A DNA stretch of 64,000 nt from Xiphophorus maculatus (Eukaryota; Chordata; Actinopteri; Cyprinodontiformes; Poeciliidae), in assembly GCF_002775205.1 (NCBI RefSeq), contig NC_036453.1, forward strand, positions 28,435,213 to 28,499,212, read 5' to 3'. Of this stretch, positions 20,901 through 32,400 are shown piece by piece. The stretch's first letter is position 1. Every line of letters starts with the position of its first letter. Below the pieces are notes generated by a model, which was given only the letters and a program-made list of their open reading frames with translations, did no database searches and was not told the DNA's origin. The position numbers and the translations under genes are program-made.

Positions 20901-22957
20901 AAGATCCGCAGATCAAGTTATTGAAGAGATCTACAAGGAAGAACAGGACAGAGTCGACAATGAAAGCTGCCTCTGAACTGGAGACACTCAGTAATGAAAA
21001 GGTTTCTGGAGAAAAGAGTGAACAAGACATTTCAGTACCAGAAGTATTTGGGGATCAGGCAAATGAAACAGTCATCGCTAAACCACAGCAGGAGATAGAA
21101 GAAGAAAAGGTCTCCACAACACAACTAAATGGGGACCATGAAGATCAGAAAAAGCAAGTGAAAACATCTAAACGTAAAAACAAGAGAAAGGTAGCAATGA
21201 AAGCTGCCTGTGAACTGGAGACCTTCAATAATGAACAAGTTTCTGGAGAAAACATTGAACAAGAACTTTCAGTACTAGAAATAGTTGGGGATCAGAAAGC
21301 TACCATTATAAATGAGATTCATGAAAATGAAACGATCATCGGTAAACTACAGGAGGAGATCGAAGAAGAAACGGTCTCCATAGCACAACTAAATGGAGAC
21401 CATGAAGATCAGAAAAAGCAATTGAAAACATCTAAACGTAAAAACAAGAGAAAGGCAACAAAGAGAGCTGTTCCTGAATTGGAAAACCTCAACAATGATC
21501 ATGTTTCTGAAGACAACATTGAACAAGAAGAAGTTTCAATAGCGGAAATAGTTGGGGATCAGACAGCTACCATGATAAATGAGAATCACGCAAAGGAGAC
21601 GGTCATCGGTAAACTACAGGAGGAGATTGAAGAAGAAACGGTCTCCATAACACAACTAAATAAGGACCAGCAAGATGAGAAAAAGCCATTGAGGAAATCT
21701 AAAAGAAAGAACAAGAAGGCAGCAATGAAAGCTGCCTGTGAATTGGAAAACCTCAACAATGAACAAGTTTCTGGAAAACACATTGAACAAGAACTTTCAG
21801 TACCAGAAATTGTTGCTGATCAGACAGCTACCATTATAAATGAGATTCACGAAAATGAAACAGTCATCGGTAAACTACAGGAGGAGATCGAAGAAGAAAC
21901 GGTCTCCACAACACAACAAAACAAGGACCATGAAGATCAGAAAAAACAATTGAGGAAATCTAAAAGAAAGAACAAGAAGAAGGCAGCAATGAAAGCTGCC
22001 TGTGAATGGGAGACACTCAATAATGAAAACGTTTCTGGAATAAACAGTGAACATCCAGTAGTTTCTATACTAGAAACAGTTGGGGATCAGACAGCGTCCG
22101 TTAAAAATGAGATTAATACAGAAGAAACAGTGATCGCTAAAGTAAAGAAGATCACAGAAGAAGAAACAGCCTCTGAAACACATCAAACTGGGGACCAGCA
22201 AGATGAGAAACAGCCATCAAGGAAATCTAAATATAAGATCAGGAGAAGGGCAGCAATGAAAGCTGCCTCTGAATTGGAAAACCTCATTAATGAAAGATTT
22301 TTGGTAGAAAACACTCAACAAGAAGAAGTTTCAATGCCAGAAATAGTCGGGGATCAGACAGCCACCATTATTATTGAGATTCATAAAAATGAAACAGTGG
22401 TTGGTAAACTGCAGCAGATCACTGAAGAAACAACACAACAAAATGAGGATCAGCCAGAGGAGAAAAAACCATTGACTAAATCTAAATGTAAGAAAAAGAG
22501 AAACATGGCAATGAAACCTGAACTGGAAACTGTTGTTAACCTAATAGAGACGGATCAAAATTTTACCCAAAACACAAAGACACCAAAAGCTGATTTAGAA
22601 ATAATACCAGAGATCCCACAGACAGCTTTTGAGCCAAAAGAGACAAAACCTTGCAAAGTTTCAGAGGATGTAACAGGTAAGGTTCCTGTAGTTTCCACAG
22701 AAGGGGAAAGTGGTCTAATGGAAAAACAGAGAACATCTCCACCACAGATAAACGTTACATTAAATAAAGATTTAATCCAAACAACATCTGAGGAATCAGA
22801 AACTCAAGCAGCAGAAGAGTCAACTGATCAGACCAATATCTCTGAACAAGAAGAGAACCCCATAAAAAAGATTCCACTGTGGAAACGTTTCATAAAAGCT
22901 TTATCTCCTACATCTCTGCGCAAGTTCAAGGACAGATGTAAAGTCCATCCAGCGTAG
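17978..22957 (+). CDS. Uncharacterised 1659-residue repeat-rich Lys/Glu protein, single exon
   Basis: I do not recognise this protein. One uninterrupted frame runs from ATG 17978 (context acaATGc) to TAG 22957; the frame opens further upstream only with a GTG, so this ATG is the natural start. Order of parts: a basic N-terminus with PKRKKKKVSFAVWWELH; three 190-residue tandem repeats (about residues 76-645), each with two modules of the type PFxxWxEEHxPxD; single diverged modules to about residue 760; a predicted coiled coil (about 835-882); four TQT-type motifs centred on Gln 891, 911, 933 and 955; six ~88-residue repeats (about 994-1510) with a basic KSKRKNKRK block and an acidic EIEEETVS block; and a C-terminal IPLWKRFIKAL. 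There is no signal peptide or membrane segment, and it is mostly predicted disordered. A cytoplasmic or cytoskeletal scaffold that binds LC8 is the best inference. That it is translated is supported by the intact 5-kb frame in repetitive sequence. Confidence 0.8.
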   Translation: MQSNQPTVEEVTSDNIVEKEIEPPKTPKRKKKKVSFAVWWELHATEEHKMSAENIEQQDASLVIEKESIAKGLETVDQKGDSQPPEIESNEKNQVPFKTWSEEHVPIDQEISAGKIEKQNDSLISEEESIAGVQETINIAEKEQPSKSKEQPPKTRRKKVKMIPFQMWLEKHAPADLRISDENTGMEDVSLDTKQESISVQKETPEKEQPFKSGAENVKKQDTFLLEEEGNQEDSLEKEICKEEPAISTTELVTEKKSISSSQEKVDQKGDSQPPEIESNEKNQVPFKTWSEEHVPIDQEISAGNIEKQNDSLISEKESIAGVQETINIAEKEQPSKSKEQPPNTRSKKNKMIPFQIWLEKHAPADLRISDESSGMEDVTQVTKQESISVQKETPEKEQPFKSGAENVKKQDTFLLEEEGDQEDSLEKEICKEEPAISTAELVTEKKSISTSQEKVDQKGDSQPPEIESNEKNQVPFKTWSEEHVPIDQEISAGNNEQQNDSLISEKESIAGVQETINIAEKEQPSKSKEQPPTTRRKKNKMIPFQIWLEKHAPADLRISDEISGMEDVSLDTKQESISVQNETPEKEQPFKSGAENVKKQDTFLLEKEGDQEDSLEKEICKEEPAISTTELVTEKKSISSSQKKVDLKGEKQTTKTKRIKKTPLLWKSFPEPDACIDLTFFTENSDINNGPLPEKQNNQAALPVSGKKTIWKMLPNSEPRIDISFIAENIETQNVSMPEQERDEAASLAKESFSNNNVISTTQLSTRKDEKGEKCTSTGKPKDNKTENLTKVPDNHTAENVEEKSLTEIQNLPQSSEKTKSQAMRTCLEKSKESELEYIEVQKYLMQQLDEMFNINQKLNAKLKQQKDLMRKGLAEKRQRKNSMVSVQIQTDSQDSPKQKTVSYQSASIQTEMDIQETSFPLKPVRQTTSTQTEMDGLETRCQLKPVYQSISTQTEFFLLQRQQPSETKLDGHQDPQIKLLKRSTRKNRTESTMKAASELETLSNEKVSGEKSEQDISVPEVFGDQANETVIAKPQQEIEEEKVSTTQLNGDHEDQKKQVKTSKRKNKRKVAMKAACELETFNNEQVSGENIEQELSVLEIVGDQKATIINEIHENETIIGKLQEEIEEETVSIAQLNGDHEDQKKQLKTSKRKNKRKATKRAVPELENLNNDHVSEDNIEQEEVSIAEIVGDQTATMINENHAKETVIGKLQEEIEEETVSITQLNKDQQDEKKPLRKSKRKNKKAAMKAACELENLNNEQVSGKHIEQELSVPEIVADQTATIINEIHENETVIGKLQEEIEEETVSTTQQNKDHEDQKKQLRKSKRKNKKKAAMKAACEWETLNNENVSGINSEHPVVSILETVGDQTASVKNEINTEETVIAKVKKITEEETASETHQTGDQQDEKQPSRKSKYKIRRRAAMKAASELENLINERFLVENTQQEEVSMPEIVGDQTATIIIEIHKNETVVGKLQQITEETTQQNEDQPEEKKPLTKSKCKKKRNMAMKPELETVVNLIETDQNFTQNTKTPKADLEIIPEIPQTAFEPKETKPCKVSEDVTGKVPVVSTEGESGLMEKQRTSPPQINVTLNKDLIQTTSEESETQAAEESTDQTNISEQEENPIKKIPLWKRFIKALSPTSLRKFKDRCKVHPA
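18203..19912 (+). repeat. Three tandem 570-bp coding repeats
   Basis: The phrase gtggatcaaaaaggggac recurs at 18203, 18773 and 19343, with a variant at 19913, giving a period of exactly 570 bp (190 codons). The three units differ at only a few percent of positions, including silent ones, so they arose or were homogenised recently. Each unit encodes two tryptophan modules (VPFKTWSEEH and IPFQxWLEKH) plus an acidic spacer. Confidence 0.95.
20959..22510 (+). repeat. Six tandem ~264-bp coding repeats
   Basis: The phrase caatgaaagctgcc (or a variant) recurs at about 20957, 21195, 21457, 21724, 21987, 22254 and 22507. Spacings are 237-268 bp, each a multiple of three after indels. Units encode a basic block, ELExLNNExVSG, an acidic stretch and IVGDQTATIINEIHENETVIGKLQEEIEEETVS-like segments. 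They are more diverged than the 570-bp array, so this array is older or less homogenised. Confidence 0.9.
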
Positions 22958-23075
22958 ACATCACTTTATGTCTCCAGGATATCAGATTTAAAAGGGGGGT
23001 GGGGTCCTGTGTGGGTTGGGTGATTGGCGGTAATTGGAAAAAGAGCTACTGTTGTTGTTAATTGGACATTTCAAT

Positions 23076-23081
23076 ATTAAA
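23076..23081 (+). terminator. Candidate poly(A) signal of the 1659-aa gene
   Basis: ATTAAA about 120 bases after the stop codon is the only canonical-type signal before the repeat-rich region. GT-rich sequence is present downstream (cccgtgtaggtgtgggtt). Confidence 0.5.
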
Positions 23082-23104
23082 AAGTCAGGACTGCACGGGG
23101 GGAA

Positions 23105-23165
23105 ACGTCTCCCCGTGTAGGTGTGGGTTCACTCCGGGCGCTCCGGCTTCCCCCACGTTCAACAA
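23105..23165 (+). repeat. SINE body fragment
   Basis: The phrase gtgggttcactccgggcgct followed by ccggcttcccccacgttc resembles the conserved body of the tRNA-derived SINE family seen at 56445-56790 and 62313-62640. The head and tail are missing. Confidence 0.45.
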
Positions 23166-23284
23166 CATCAGTACTCATGTTCATCCATTGTAAGATTTTT
23201 ATTTCTAATTCTAAACCAAAAATATAACAACGCAAGAAGTTGCAAGAAAAATTTGAAAACTATTAATCTTTCTGGGCAAGATCT

Positions 23285-23826
<542 letters not shown>

Positions 23827-23831
23827 ATCAC

Positions 23832-24227
23832 ATTATATCATTATGCTGCAGTTGCTTATAATTTACACAAGATGGCGCCAGACACCAGCTCATTTACTTG
23901 GTCAACTGACATCTGTATATCTGCGGTCATATTTTTGGGATTTCATGGCATCAGTTGCTACCAATAAATGGAAAGTTCAAGGGCAAGAAAGTTGCTAAAT
24001 ATAAAACACATCATGGATAAATAACTGGTTTTGAGGGCAATTGAATACATCATCATCAAGATTATTTGAGAAGAACCATGAAAAAATTTCAGAATAAATG
24101 AACTTTATTTCCATTTTAGTTTAAATAAGTGGGTATAAACAAGAGGTCAGTGGATATGTAGTGACAGTCAGACTTTTACATGTAGAAATCATAGGCGTGA
24201 TTATTATTCTGAGCTTCAACTTAATGA
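23832..24227 (+). repeat. 400-bp direct repeat, copy B (downstream of the 1659-aa gene)
   Basis: Same orientation as 15579-15983: tatcattatgctgcagttgc, then agatggcgccagacaccagc, aacacatcatggataaataa and aaatcataggcgtgattatt. It has several small indels relative to copy A and begins immediately after the microsatellite. Confidence 0.8.
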
Positions 24228-25024
24228 AGCACCATTCATTTTACAATCCTTATTACCAGAAATGGTAAATTAATTTACATGTATTGGTTTTTCTTGGTTT
24301 CACCCAGCTTTTAAACATTCTGGACATGTTTTTTCTTGTATGGTTGAGCCAAGGGCCGGTCAAACTGTTAGCGTCAGACGAAGGAAATAATTCAGGAATT
24401 GTAGGCTGAGGGGCACCAAGACTGGGACATTCATCCATATATTATTTAGGGTGTATGTAAATATTTGAGCTTGTATTCATATTCATGACCTGTGTGGTCT
24501 AAGAAAAATCCACAATCAATTAAAACTTGGGCACCCAGGTCTTTTTTATTGTTGATATTACTTGGAAAAAAAATTGCTCACATAAATACTTTAAAGCTCA
24601 ATGTTAATATGACATGCATGATGAGTGAATGGAAATGTCTGAGTTTACAATCATAATTTTAAAAAGTATACCCTCTATCATTTTTTTAAATTTAATGTAT
24701 AATTAATGCAATGTGTAGCGAATAAAGTGAATAAAAAACAACACTGAATTGTCCAATTGTCCATTGCCCGTTTTTGAAGTGGAAAGCCACAGACTTTAGA
24801 GGGTGTATTTTCTTTTTACCATTTCTACAGGTACATGTGTTCCCACCCTGACTGTGACATGAAATACAGTTGCATGTATGAACCAAGTAGCTTGTTAATG
24901 ATTGTGAGCAGCTCCATACGGTCTTGCAGCCCGAGAAAGTAATGAACTTCACATCTTTTAACTTTACCTTTAGTTATTTACTTTCATTTAGTCCCTGATT
25001 TAATCCAGTGAAATGCGTGTTGTG
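24228..25024. other. Intergenic, no gene seen
   Basis: AT-rich sequence between the direct repeat and the palindrome. Short open frames on the - strand are not protein-like, and I see no exon or recognised repeat. Confidence 0.5.
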
Positions 25025-25136
25025 TTCATTTCAGGCAGATGGCAGCATTATGGACTGTGGAAGAGTTTGTCACTCTGAACGTTCAGAGTGACAAACTCTT
25101 CCACAGTCCATAATGCTGTCATCTGCCTGAAATGAA
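25025..25136. repeat. Near-perfect 112-bp palindrome with no spacer
   Basis: The arms 25025-25080 and 25081-25136 are exact inverted copies over 56 bases apart from one mismatch (ggcag in one arm, gacag in the other orientation). The centre is ...ctgaac/gttcag... with no loop. It lies about 0.8 kb beyond the slc8a2 stop codon on that gene's downstream side. It could be a fold-back element, a very young inverted duplication or a sequencing/assembly artefact. Confidence 0.95.
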
Positions 25137-25587
25137 TGTGAGTTTAATGGTTAGTCCAAACCTGCTTTTCTTGTGCTTTGTCTGTTCTCTGCTATTTTCC
25201 CACAGAATGTTTTGAAACATTCCGATGGAGTTCTGCAGCAATCAGCTGCGATTAGATTCCCATCATGGATCAAATAAGATGTATTCTTTTGGCAAAAGCC
25301 TTGGGCTTTTAAACAAGCCGTTTCTTTTTGATTATCATTAGCTACGAATGTTTCTTTTACATAATCACTGGTTAGAAAAAGTAGACAATCAAGTAGAAAA
25401 CGGACAAACAGAAAAATGAGAGGAGGCAATGACAAAAGAAGGAGGGCTTGTATAATGAAACGACAAAACAAAATATCTACTTCTCTTGACAAAAACACGT
25501 TTAGTGGAAATGAAAAAGAAAATATATACATTTCTTGACGGAAACCCATGTGTAAGGACAAGGAAAAACTAAATATATATTTATGCT

Positions 25588-25593
25588 TTTATT
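25588..25593 (-). terminator. Candidate poly(A) signal of slc8a2
   Basis: TTTATT on the + strand (AATAAA on the - strand), about 365 bases beyond the stop codon. Other AATAAA-like words occur in this AT-rich area, so its use is uncertain. Confidence 0.35.
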
Positions 25594-25957
25594 TCTTATG
25601 TCAGTATTGGTCCTCCATAGCTTTGTGCAAGCAACATTTTACCAGTATCCTTGGCTTTATACGTGTGAGTGAAGACAATGACCAACTTTAAGTCTGGATG
25701 TGAACTATTAGCATTATTTTAATAATCAGAAATATATGTCTGCCTATACCCTTTAGGCATAATACAGTTAACTATAATCTAATATATTTAAAAGAAATTA
25801 ATTTGTATTGTGACAAAGAGTCCTACTGACTAGAATAGTCACACGTTGTGTATATGTTTTAAACCATGGCAGCAGGAGTCAAACGGTGAGGCTGATGGAT
25901 TCCTATTGGTAGTTACTGTCACAGTTCTGTGTCTGTAAGTGTGACCTTATGACTCTC

Positions 25958-28900
25958 TCAGAATCCTTGTATATGGCAATAGGCCTCCAGGCTGGAGAAG
26001 AGGATGTACAGGAACCAGAGTCCGAAGAAGAGCAGCGAGGTGAGGACCTTGGGAATCCTTGGACCCCCGAGTTCGCCTCCTATGGACGGCCTCCTGCGTA
26101 GCATCAGCACTCCCATGCTAAAGAACGCAAAAATAGTGAAAAGTGTGACCGAGAAGGCCAGGGAACCAGGGTCGACGCGGAAGACCTTCCCTTTCACTTC
26201 CCAGTACACCGCAGCCACGGACCAGGCCAGGCCAATGCCCAAAAACACATTGACTGCGTTGCTTCCTGTCACGTTTCCCACGGACGCGTCTGCATACTGG
26301 TCCTGAGTGGCAGCCACTTTACTGGCAAAAGTGTCTGAAAGGATGAAAAACATAGAGAGGTATTATTTAAGATCAATTAATTCGTTTTCTTTTGCTTTTC
26401 ATGTGGAACACAATTAAGAACAGGCATTAAAGATTGTTCAATGAGATTCTGTCAAAATATTACAATTATTATACCCGCATAAATCCAGAGTGAAGTGAGC
26501 AATATGTTCCCTAGAACTGAATGATGGCAGCATGTTGAAGTAGATTGTTCTTTTTGTAGACTTTTGTTCTTATTTTTGTTGATTTGATTAGGGTATTTAT
26601 TATTATTATTATTATTTTTGCTCCTCCCTTCTGTAACCGTGGCTTGTAACTTTTCACTTCAGAAATGCTGAACTATCAGGTCAAGTAACGTTTGCCAGAA
26701 TGAGAGTGTATGTACCAGGAAGTGAAGTCCCCAGCGCCACAAAGACCACAGCAGTCACAGTGTCTCTGAGGCCAACAGTGCAGCCAAAATGCGACGCCAG
26801 GTCTCCGATGATGGCGGTTAGGAGGCCGATGACAGAGATGGACACAATGAAGCACGCCCAGCCGTTCCAGTACTCGGTGGGCGGGACAAAAGCAAATAAA
26901 ATTTTCCAGAAAACGCAAAGTATGTGCATAAAATAGTCGAAGCAGTTGGGCGTTCTTTGCTCCTGTCCCTCCTCCTCATCATCATCACCTGTTTAAAGAA
27001 GACACAATGATGACTAAGAAGCTGGGAGCAAACAGACAATAAAATTAACCTTTACTAAAACAGAAAATAGTTGTGGTCTGATTACCCATTGTAGTTATAA
27101 ATAAGTCATATATAAATATGTAAAGAATGAAAAAAAACCCCGTTGTATTCATTGGTAAAGTCCAAGTCTCCACTACTCCTAAATGTATGAAACATGGATA
27201 CATCATTTCAAAAATGTTTCCCACATATTTACGATGTGAAAGTCAATTAAAAGTTCAATCCATTAGAAGGAAAATAAGAATTTGTAAAAAACAAGTTGTA
27301 TAAGTAAACACATCCTGAAACTAATACCATTTCGAAGCACCTTTTGTTTCAATTGTCCACAATTTTGTCGCATTATAAAAACCTAGTATTTTAATTTGTG
27401 ATTTTTTAATGAACAACATTCATTAGGTGATAGTGCACATTTTCTGTCAGGATACTAAAGTTAAAAAGAGTTTCAACACCAGTTAGCAGATGTCCTGGAC
27501 ACAAACAGTACATTTAGTGATGAAAACAGTATTCAAATATGCATGGATTTATCGGTTAAATATAACTGATACATACACAAAAACCCAAAACACTTTAAGT
27601 TCAAACTTCCGCTTACCTGCACTCACTGTGACTGCTTCAATGAACTGCTCTTTCCATGAGTGAGTCCCAATCACTTCTGCTAGATTTGTGTCTTGGAGGA
27701 GATGATCCACAGTGTTCTGGTGCAAGAAACGAAACAGGTTAGGAAATATTCATCATAACTCACATTGAGGTGAAAGCAACATATGGGTTTCCATTTCATC
27801 CTTTTGGGCCTAGTAGTTATATAGTTAACATAAAAAGCTGAGCAAACATGAATAAATCTGCTCCATTTATGTTCTACAGCTCACACAGCACACAGAAGCA
27901 CCATACTGTGCAATTGAAATGAAACAGAACAGCTGAAACAGAGTACAGAAGCCTTGCAGAAGTAGTAAGTGAACCTTTCCACATGTTGCCACAGTATTAA
28001 CATGTAGTTCAATGCACTTCATTTGGATTTCTTGTGACAGAAAGTAGTGTGGTGTTGTGAAGCAAACTAAACTGATTGACAGTTTTCAAACTGTATGTAT
28101 ACAGAGATTAAATTAAGCTCATAAAATGAATACTTTTGCAAGGCACTTTAGATAAAAGCAGGAATTTATTGTGGTAGCACAAACTGTAGGAACTGTACCT
28201 GGTCTATGACTCCATTGGGAGTCTGATGGATATAGAGAGAATCCCATTGTTAATGAAGCAAGACAGGCTGTCCTCTGAGACATTAAGCTTCACTTAGGTA
28301 TTTTGTTAAGTACATGTTGTTTTAAGTCAGAATATTGACCCAAGATATGTAAAAATGTTATATATCTATGTAGTTAAATCTAAAGGAGAATAATCTTTTT
28401 CTATGAGGCGCACACCTTAAAATCACAGGCTTCTTTTATGATGACTTCTAGTCTGCTGTGCTCTCCTAGAATAGGTTTGCCCATCTCAGAAATCCTCCTG
28501 GCCTCTTCCTCCTCAGGAGTTGGGTTGCCTTTTATAGGGTACAAGCATTAATCCACTATATCATTAATAAAACAAACACACGTTAAACCTCTTCGTGCGG
28601 AAGCGTGAGGAACACAGCAAACAAAAACAATCCCACGTACCTGCACATACACGCGTAACACTGACAGGCACCTTTGTAGCATTAAAGTAGACTGGATTTC
28701 TAGGTTAATGTTGGAAGGGTTGGGGCAGGTATCTTGTTTGACAGAATTTTTATTATAAACTTTGCTCTTGATTTTCAGAGGTAATTGAACAGCCTGAGAT
28801 GAAGGGACTGTTTAGTGGACACAAGCACTTTAAATCTTGGCCACCAACAAGAACTTCCTTTTTTGAGGTCCCTTAAAAATGTTCTTGCTGAGACGATAGG

Positions 28901-29394
28901 TCTACAAAAAACAACAACAGCAGCAATTTTCAGTTTGTTTAATTTTGAAGTAGAACCGTGTTCGAGTCAATGGCCAGATGCAATCTGCTGGGTTTCCTTA
29001 GGTAGAAACTTTCCAAGCTACTTTAAATAATGAACTGAGATTACTGTACTGTTTGATAATTAGAACTAACTGGAATGCATGTGTGATTGAACTGAAATAA
29101 TTTTTTGCAAAGTTTTAGAGTTCTGTTGTTGTGAATTGGCACTACATAATTAAACGGAACTGAAATGCAACATTGTTGTTGATAGTTAAAGAGCAAAGAT
29201 TAAACCGCTCTATCTGTGACCATCACAGTTTTACAATATTATAATACTTTTTAAAAGCTGCAAAGGTTGCCTTTAACACCCACATCTCAACTTGTACCCC
29301 AAACTCTTACCTTGGTTCAGTAGTAAAGCTACGAAGAGAAACAGACAATTACTCAATATAATAGACATTGAAATTGAAAAGAAAAAGAACTGGA

Positions 29395-29433
<39 letters not shown>

Positions 29434-32400
29434 CATATATATATATATTTATTTGGGATGCTCAATCCTAACAAACAGTTCCAACTTTACAGCTACTCTA
29501 CTGCAAAATGACTATATTTTTCCCTCACAGTTCCTCCAGCATTCAACAGTGAGCTTACAGAAACAGTCACTACTTTCAGAAAAGCTGCAGAATGTGTTAC
29601 ACCGAGACAGTGATATTAAGTTACTGGCTCTGACGTGCTCAGGCAGCTCCGCACACGCACAGCTGAGCAGTGATCTTGGTGCTGTGTCAGTCTACTTAAG
29701 CTTTGCCCTTTTGGGTAAAAAGAAAAACTTATCTGTCTGCTTCACAGATTTTTAAACCACTTCAAGGCCACAGTTAGAAAATCACAGGTATGAAAGTGAA
29801 ACTGCTTGTAGACTTACCAGAAATTCCTCTCTTCAGCCACTTGGGGTCTTCAAGCACAACAAAGAAGTTTTCCTGCTTTTCGTACTCCTCCACATTTAAA
29901 ATGCATATCTGTAATGTCTGACTAGAAATGTTCAAGAACACAGATATTTATTTCATTAAAAGGCAAATTAAATACTTGTGTGAACACGACAGCAGTATAA
30001 TATTATATATAAAAACAGTTTATTTTTATGTTCCAAATACGAGCCCACGCTATCATATCATTAAAAGAATCAACCTGTTGATGGACTGTTACAAAGACGC
30101 CCTTTACTATGTGTACAGTTTATCAATGTACTAACACAGCTTATGCAACCTAAAAATTTAATGTGAAAAAGATCTGCCAGTTTACATGCGGCGACTGAAG
30201 TTTCCCCCAACTAATCAGAGTCAGGATTATCCGTAGGTGTCAAGTCATCGGGTAATTCTGTCTAATAGGACCTCCTACAGTGCAGGTTGATAACCCACAG
30301 TCTCCTTTCAGAACGGTTCTAATGTCCCTTTCCTCAGAGCTCAAACCAGTTCAGACTTTAAATGGACACAGAACATCCAAACGTGTTCAGTCTGTGTGTC
30401 ATTTAGGACAAAAGGAAAACTATTTAATATGAATGATAAGACATAAACAGTGTGAACAGCCCAGCAACACTAGATATTTTCTGAAAGATATGTTGAATAA
30501 CCAAATAAATGTGAAAATATGACTTTATTTAAATCTCAACCTCACATTTTAACATTCCTGGTCTGTAGGAATGCGTTGAAGTTGAAAAAAATATATTTTT
30601 CAGAAGGATGCCTGTAAAGAGGTAGGAATACTTTTCTAAGTGTCAGTTGAAAAGGACAAGAATATGTGACTCTTGTTTAAATAAATAAATATGACAGAAC
30701 TACAGCAGATAACTGGCCAGTGTATCTGAGCTCCCAGTGCTAACTACCATCAACCAATCAGAACCAGGAGGAGGGTCTTAGTGCTGTCAATCACAATATT
30801 GTGTGGCGCTGCTCGGCCCTGTCTACATACTGCGTCTCACCTTGTCTGTTCATTGGTGAATTCCACCTCCCCTCTGGCCTCCTCATAGTCCACTCCAGCC
30901 TTGGCACTACCATCCTCAGTATGGTACGGCACAGCCACTGTGCCCCTGGAGCCCGAGTTCCTCAACACTGTCACCGTCAGCATGCCAGTGCTCTCACTCA
31001 CTCGCAGCACTTGCTGCCCAAAGGTAAAGATCCCAGCATGGTCATCGTCCAGTATGGTGACTGTGGCCAGAAGAGGTTCCACCAGTGTAGCCTTGGGCGG
31101 AGAACCGGTCCCTTCACTCCCTCCCTCCTCTAACCTCAGATTTTGAAGACGCACAAAGAAATGTTCATCCTCTTCAAACATGTCATCATCCAAAATCCCC
31201 ACCTGCAGAGAAAGCAGTATTGTTCTGTTACTTTTCCCTCTGGACGCCAAGTGACGAATTAAACACAAACACAGGTCGACTGGCTCTGCTTTTAATTTAT
31301 TGGGGACACAAAGCAAATAAAGAAACTGTTGCCACTAAAAATAAGATATATGTATCAGCTTTCAAACACAGATATAAGCCCAAACCTTTAAATTGGAATT
31401 TCATTGAAATATTTACTTATTTGAAACTCTAGTATGTAACTTTTATAAAACGTTTTTTACATATTTATTGAAACTGTCATTATGTTTTCACAGTATGGTA
31501 TTAGACAGATAATCTGTGGAGCAATCGCCTCTGATTGTTGCGCAGGGTGTCTTTCTGATGAACACCCAACAATCAGAGTGGCAACATCAATAAGATTTGG
31601 ATTTGAGTCAAGCTTCTCTTTCTGTTTGTAAAAAAAATGCATGTTTGCATATTTACACAATTAATATTTTATTTTTATTGCCCTTTCTATATAATTCTAT
31701 CCAAAATGTCCTCACTGGGAGCAAAGTGAAATCAAAATCTAATGTCTTCATTGTGTGCACAAACTTGGCAAATAAAGCAGATTCTGATTACTCTAAGACT
31801 TTGAATAATGGTTTAAAAAGTTTCAGTGGAGAAGCAGGAAATACAAAAATAACTTAATAGACTTTAAGATATTTTTTTTACCTTGATCTCTTTTCGGGTT
31901 TCCCCTGGTTTGAATGTCAGAGTTCCCTCGTTGAACTCATAGTCTGATCCAGCGTTGGCAGATCCGTTTTCTGTACAGTAGTCTACATAGAACGTGTTTT
32001 GGCCTGTGCCTCCATCGAGAACCACCCACAGGGTCACAGAGCCACAGTTCTCTGTGCATTGGTACTGGACGCTTTCAAAACAGATATGTGAGCATGTCGC
32101 CTTGTCCAAATCCTGTCCCGACGCGCGCCGTTTCTGCTCTGCGGCGTGCTTCTTTAAAATGTTTCCAGCACCAATCATCCTCCGTGTTGCTTGGACACGA
32201 TAAAAGGCACGACTCTTCTTCCGGTGGACCAGGGCAGAGTAGTTGGCCATCTCGATCAGCTCGTCCAGGTATTTATCTGGATGCTTCTCCTTCAGATCTT
32301 TCAAGATGCGGACTGCCTGTCCAAGGGAGGAAACAGGTTGTAAGTGAAAAATTGTAACAGAAGAGATCTGGGAGTTTCCTGGAGTCAAATAGAAAGAGTT

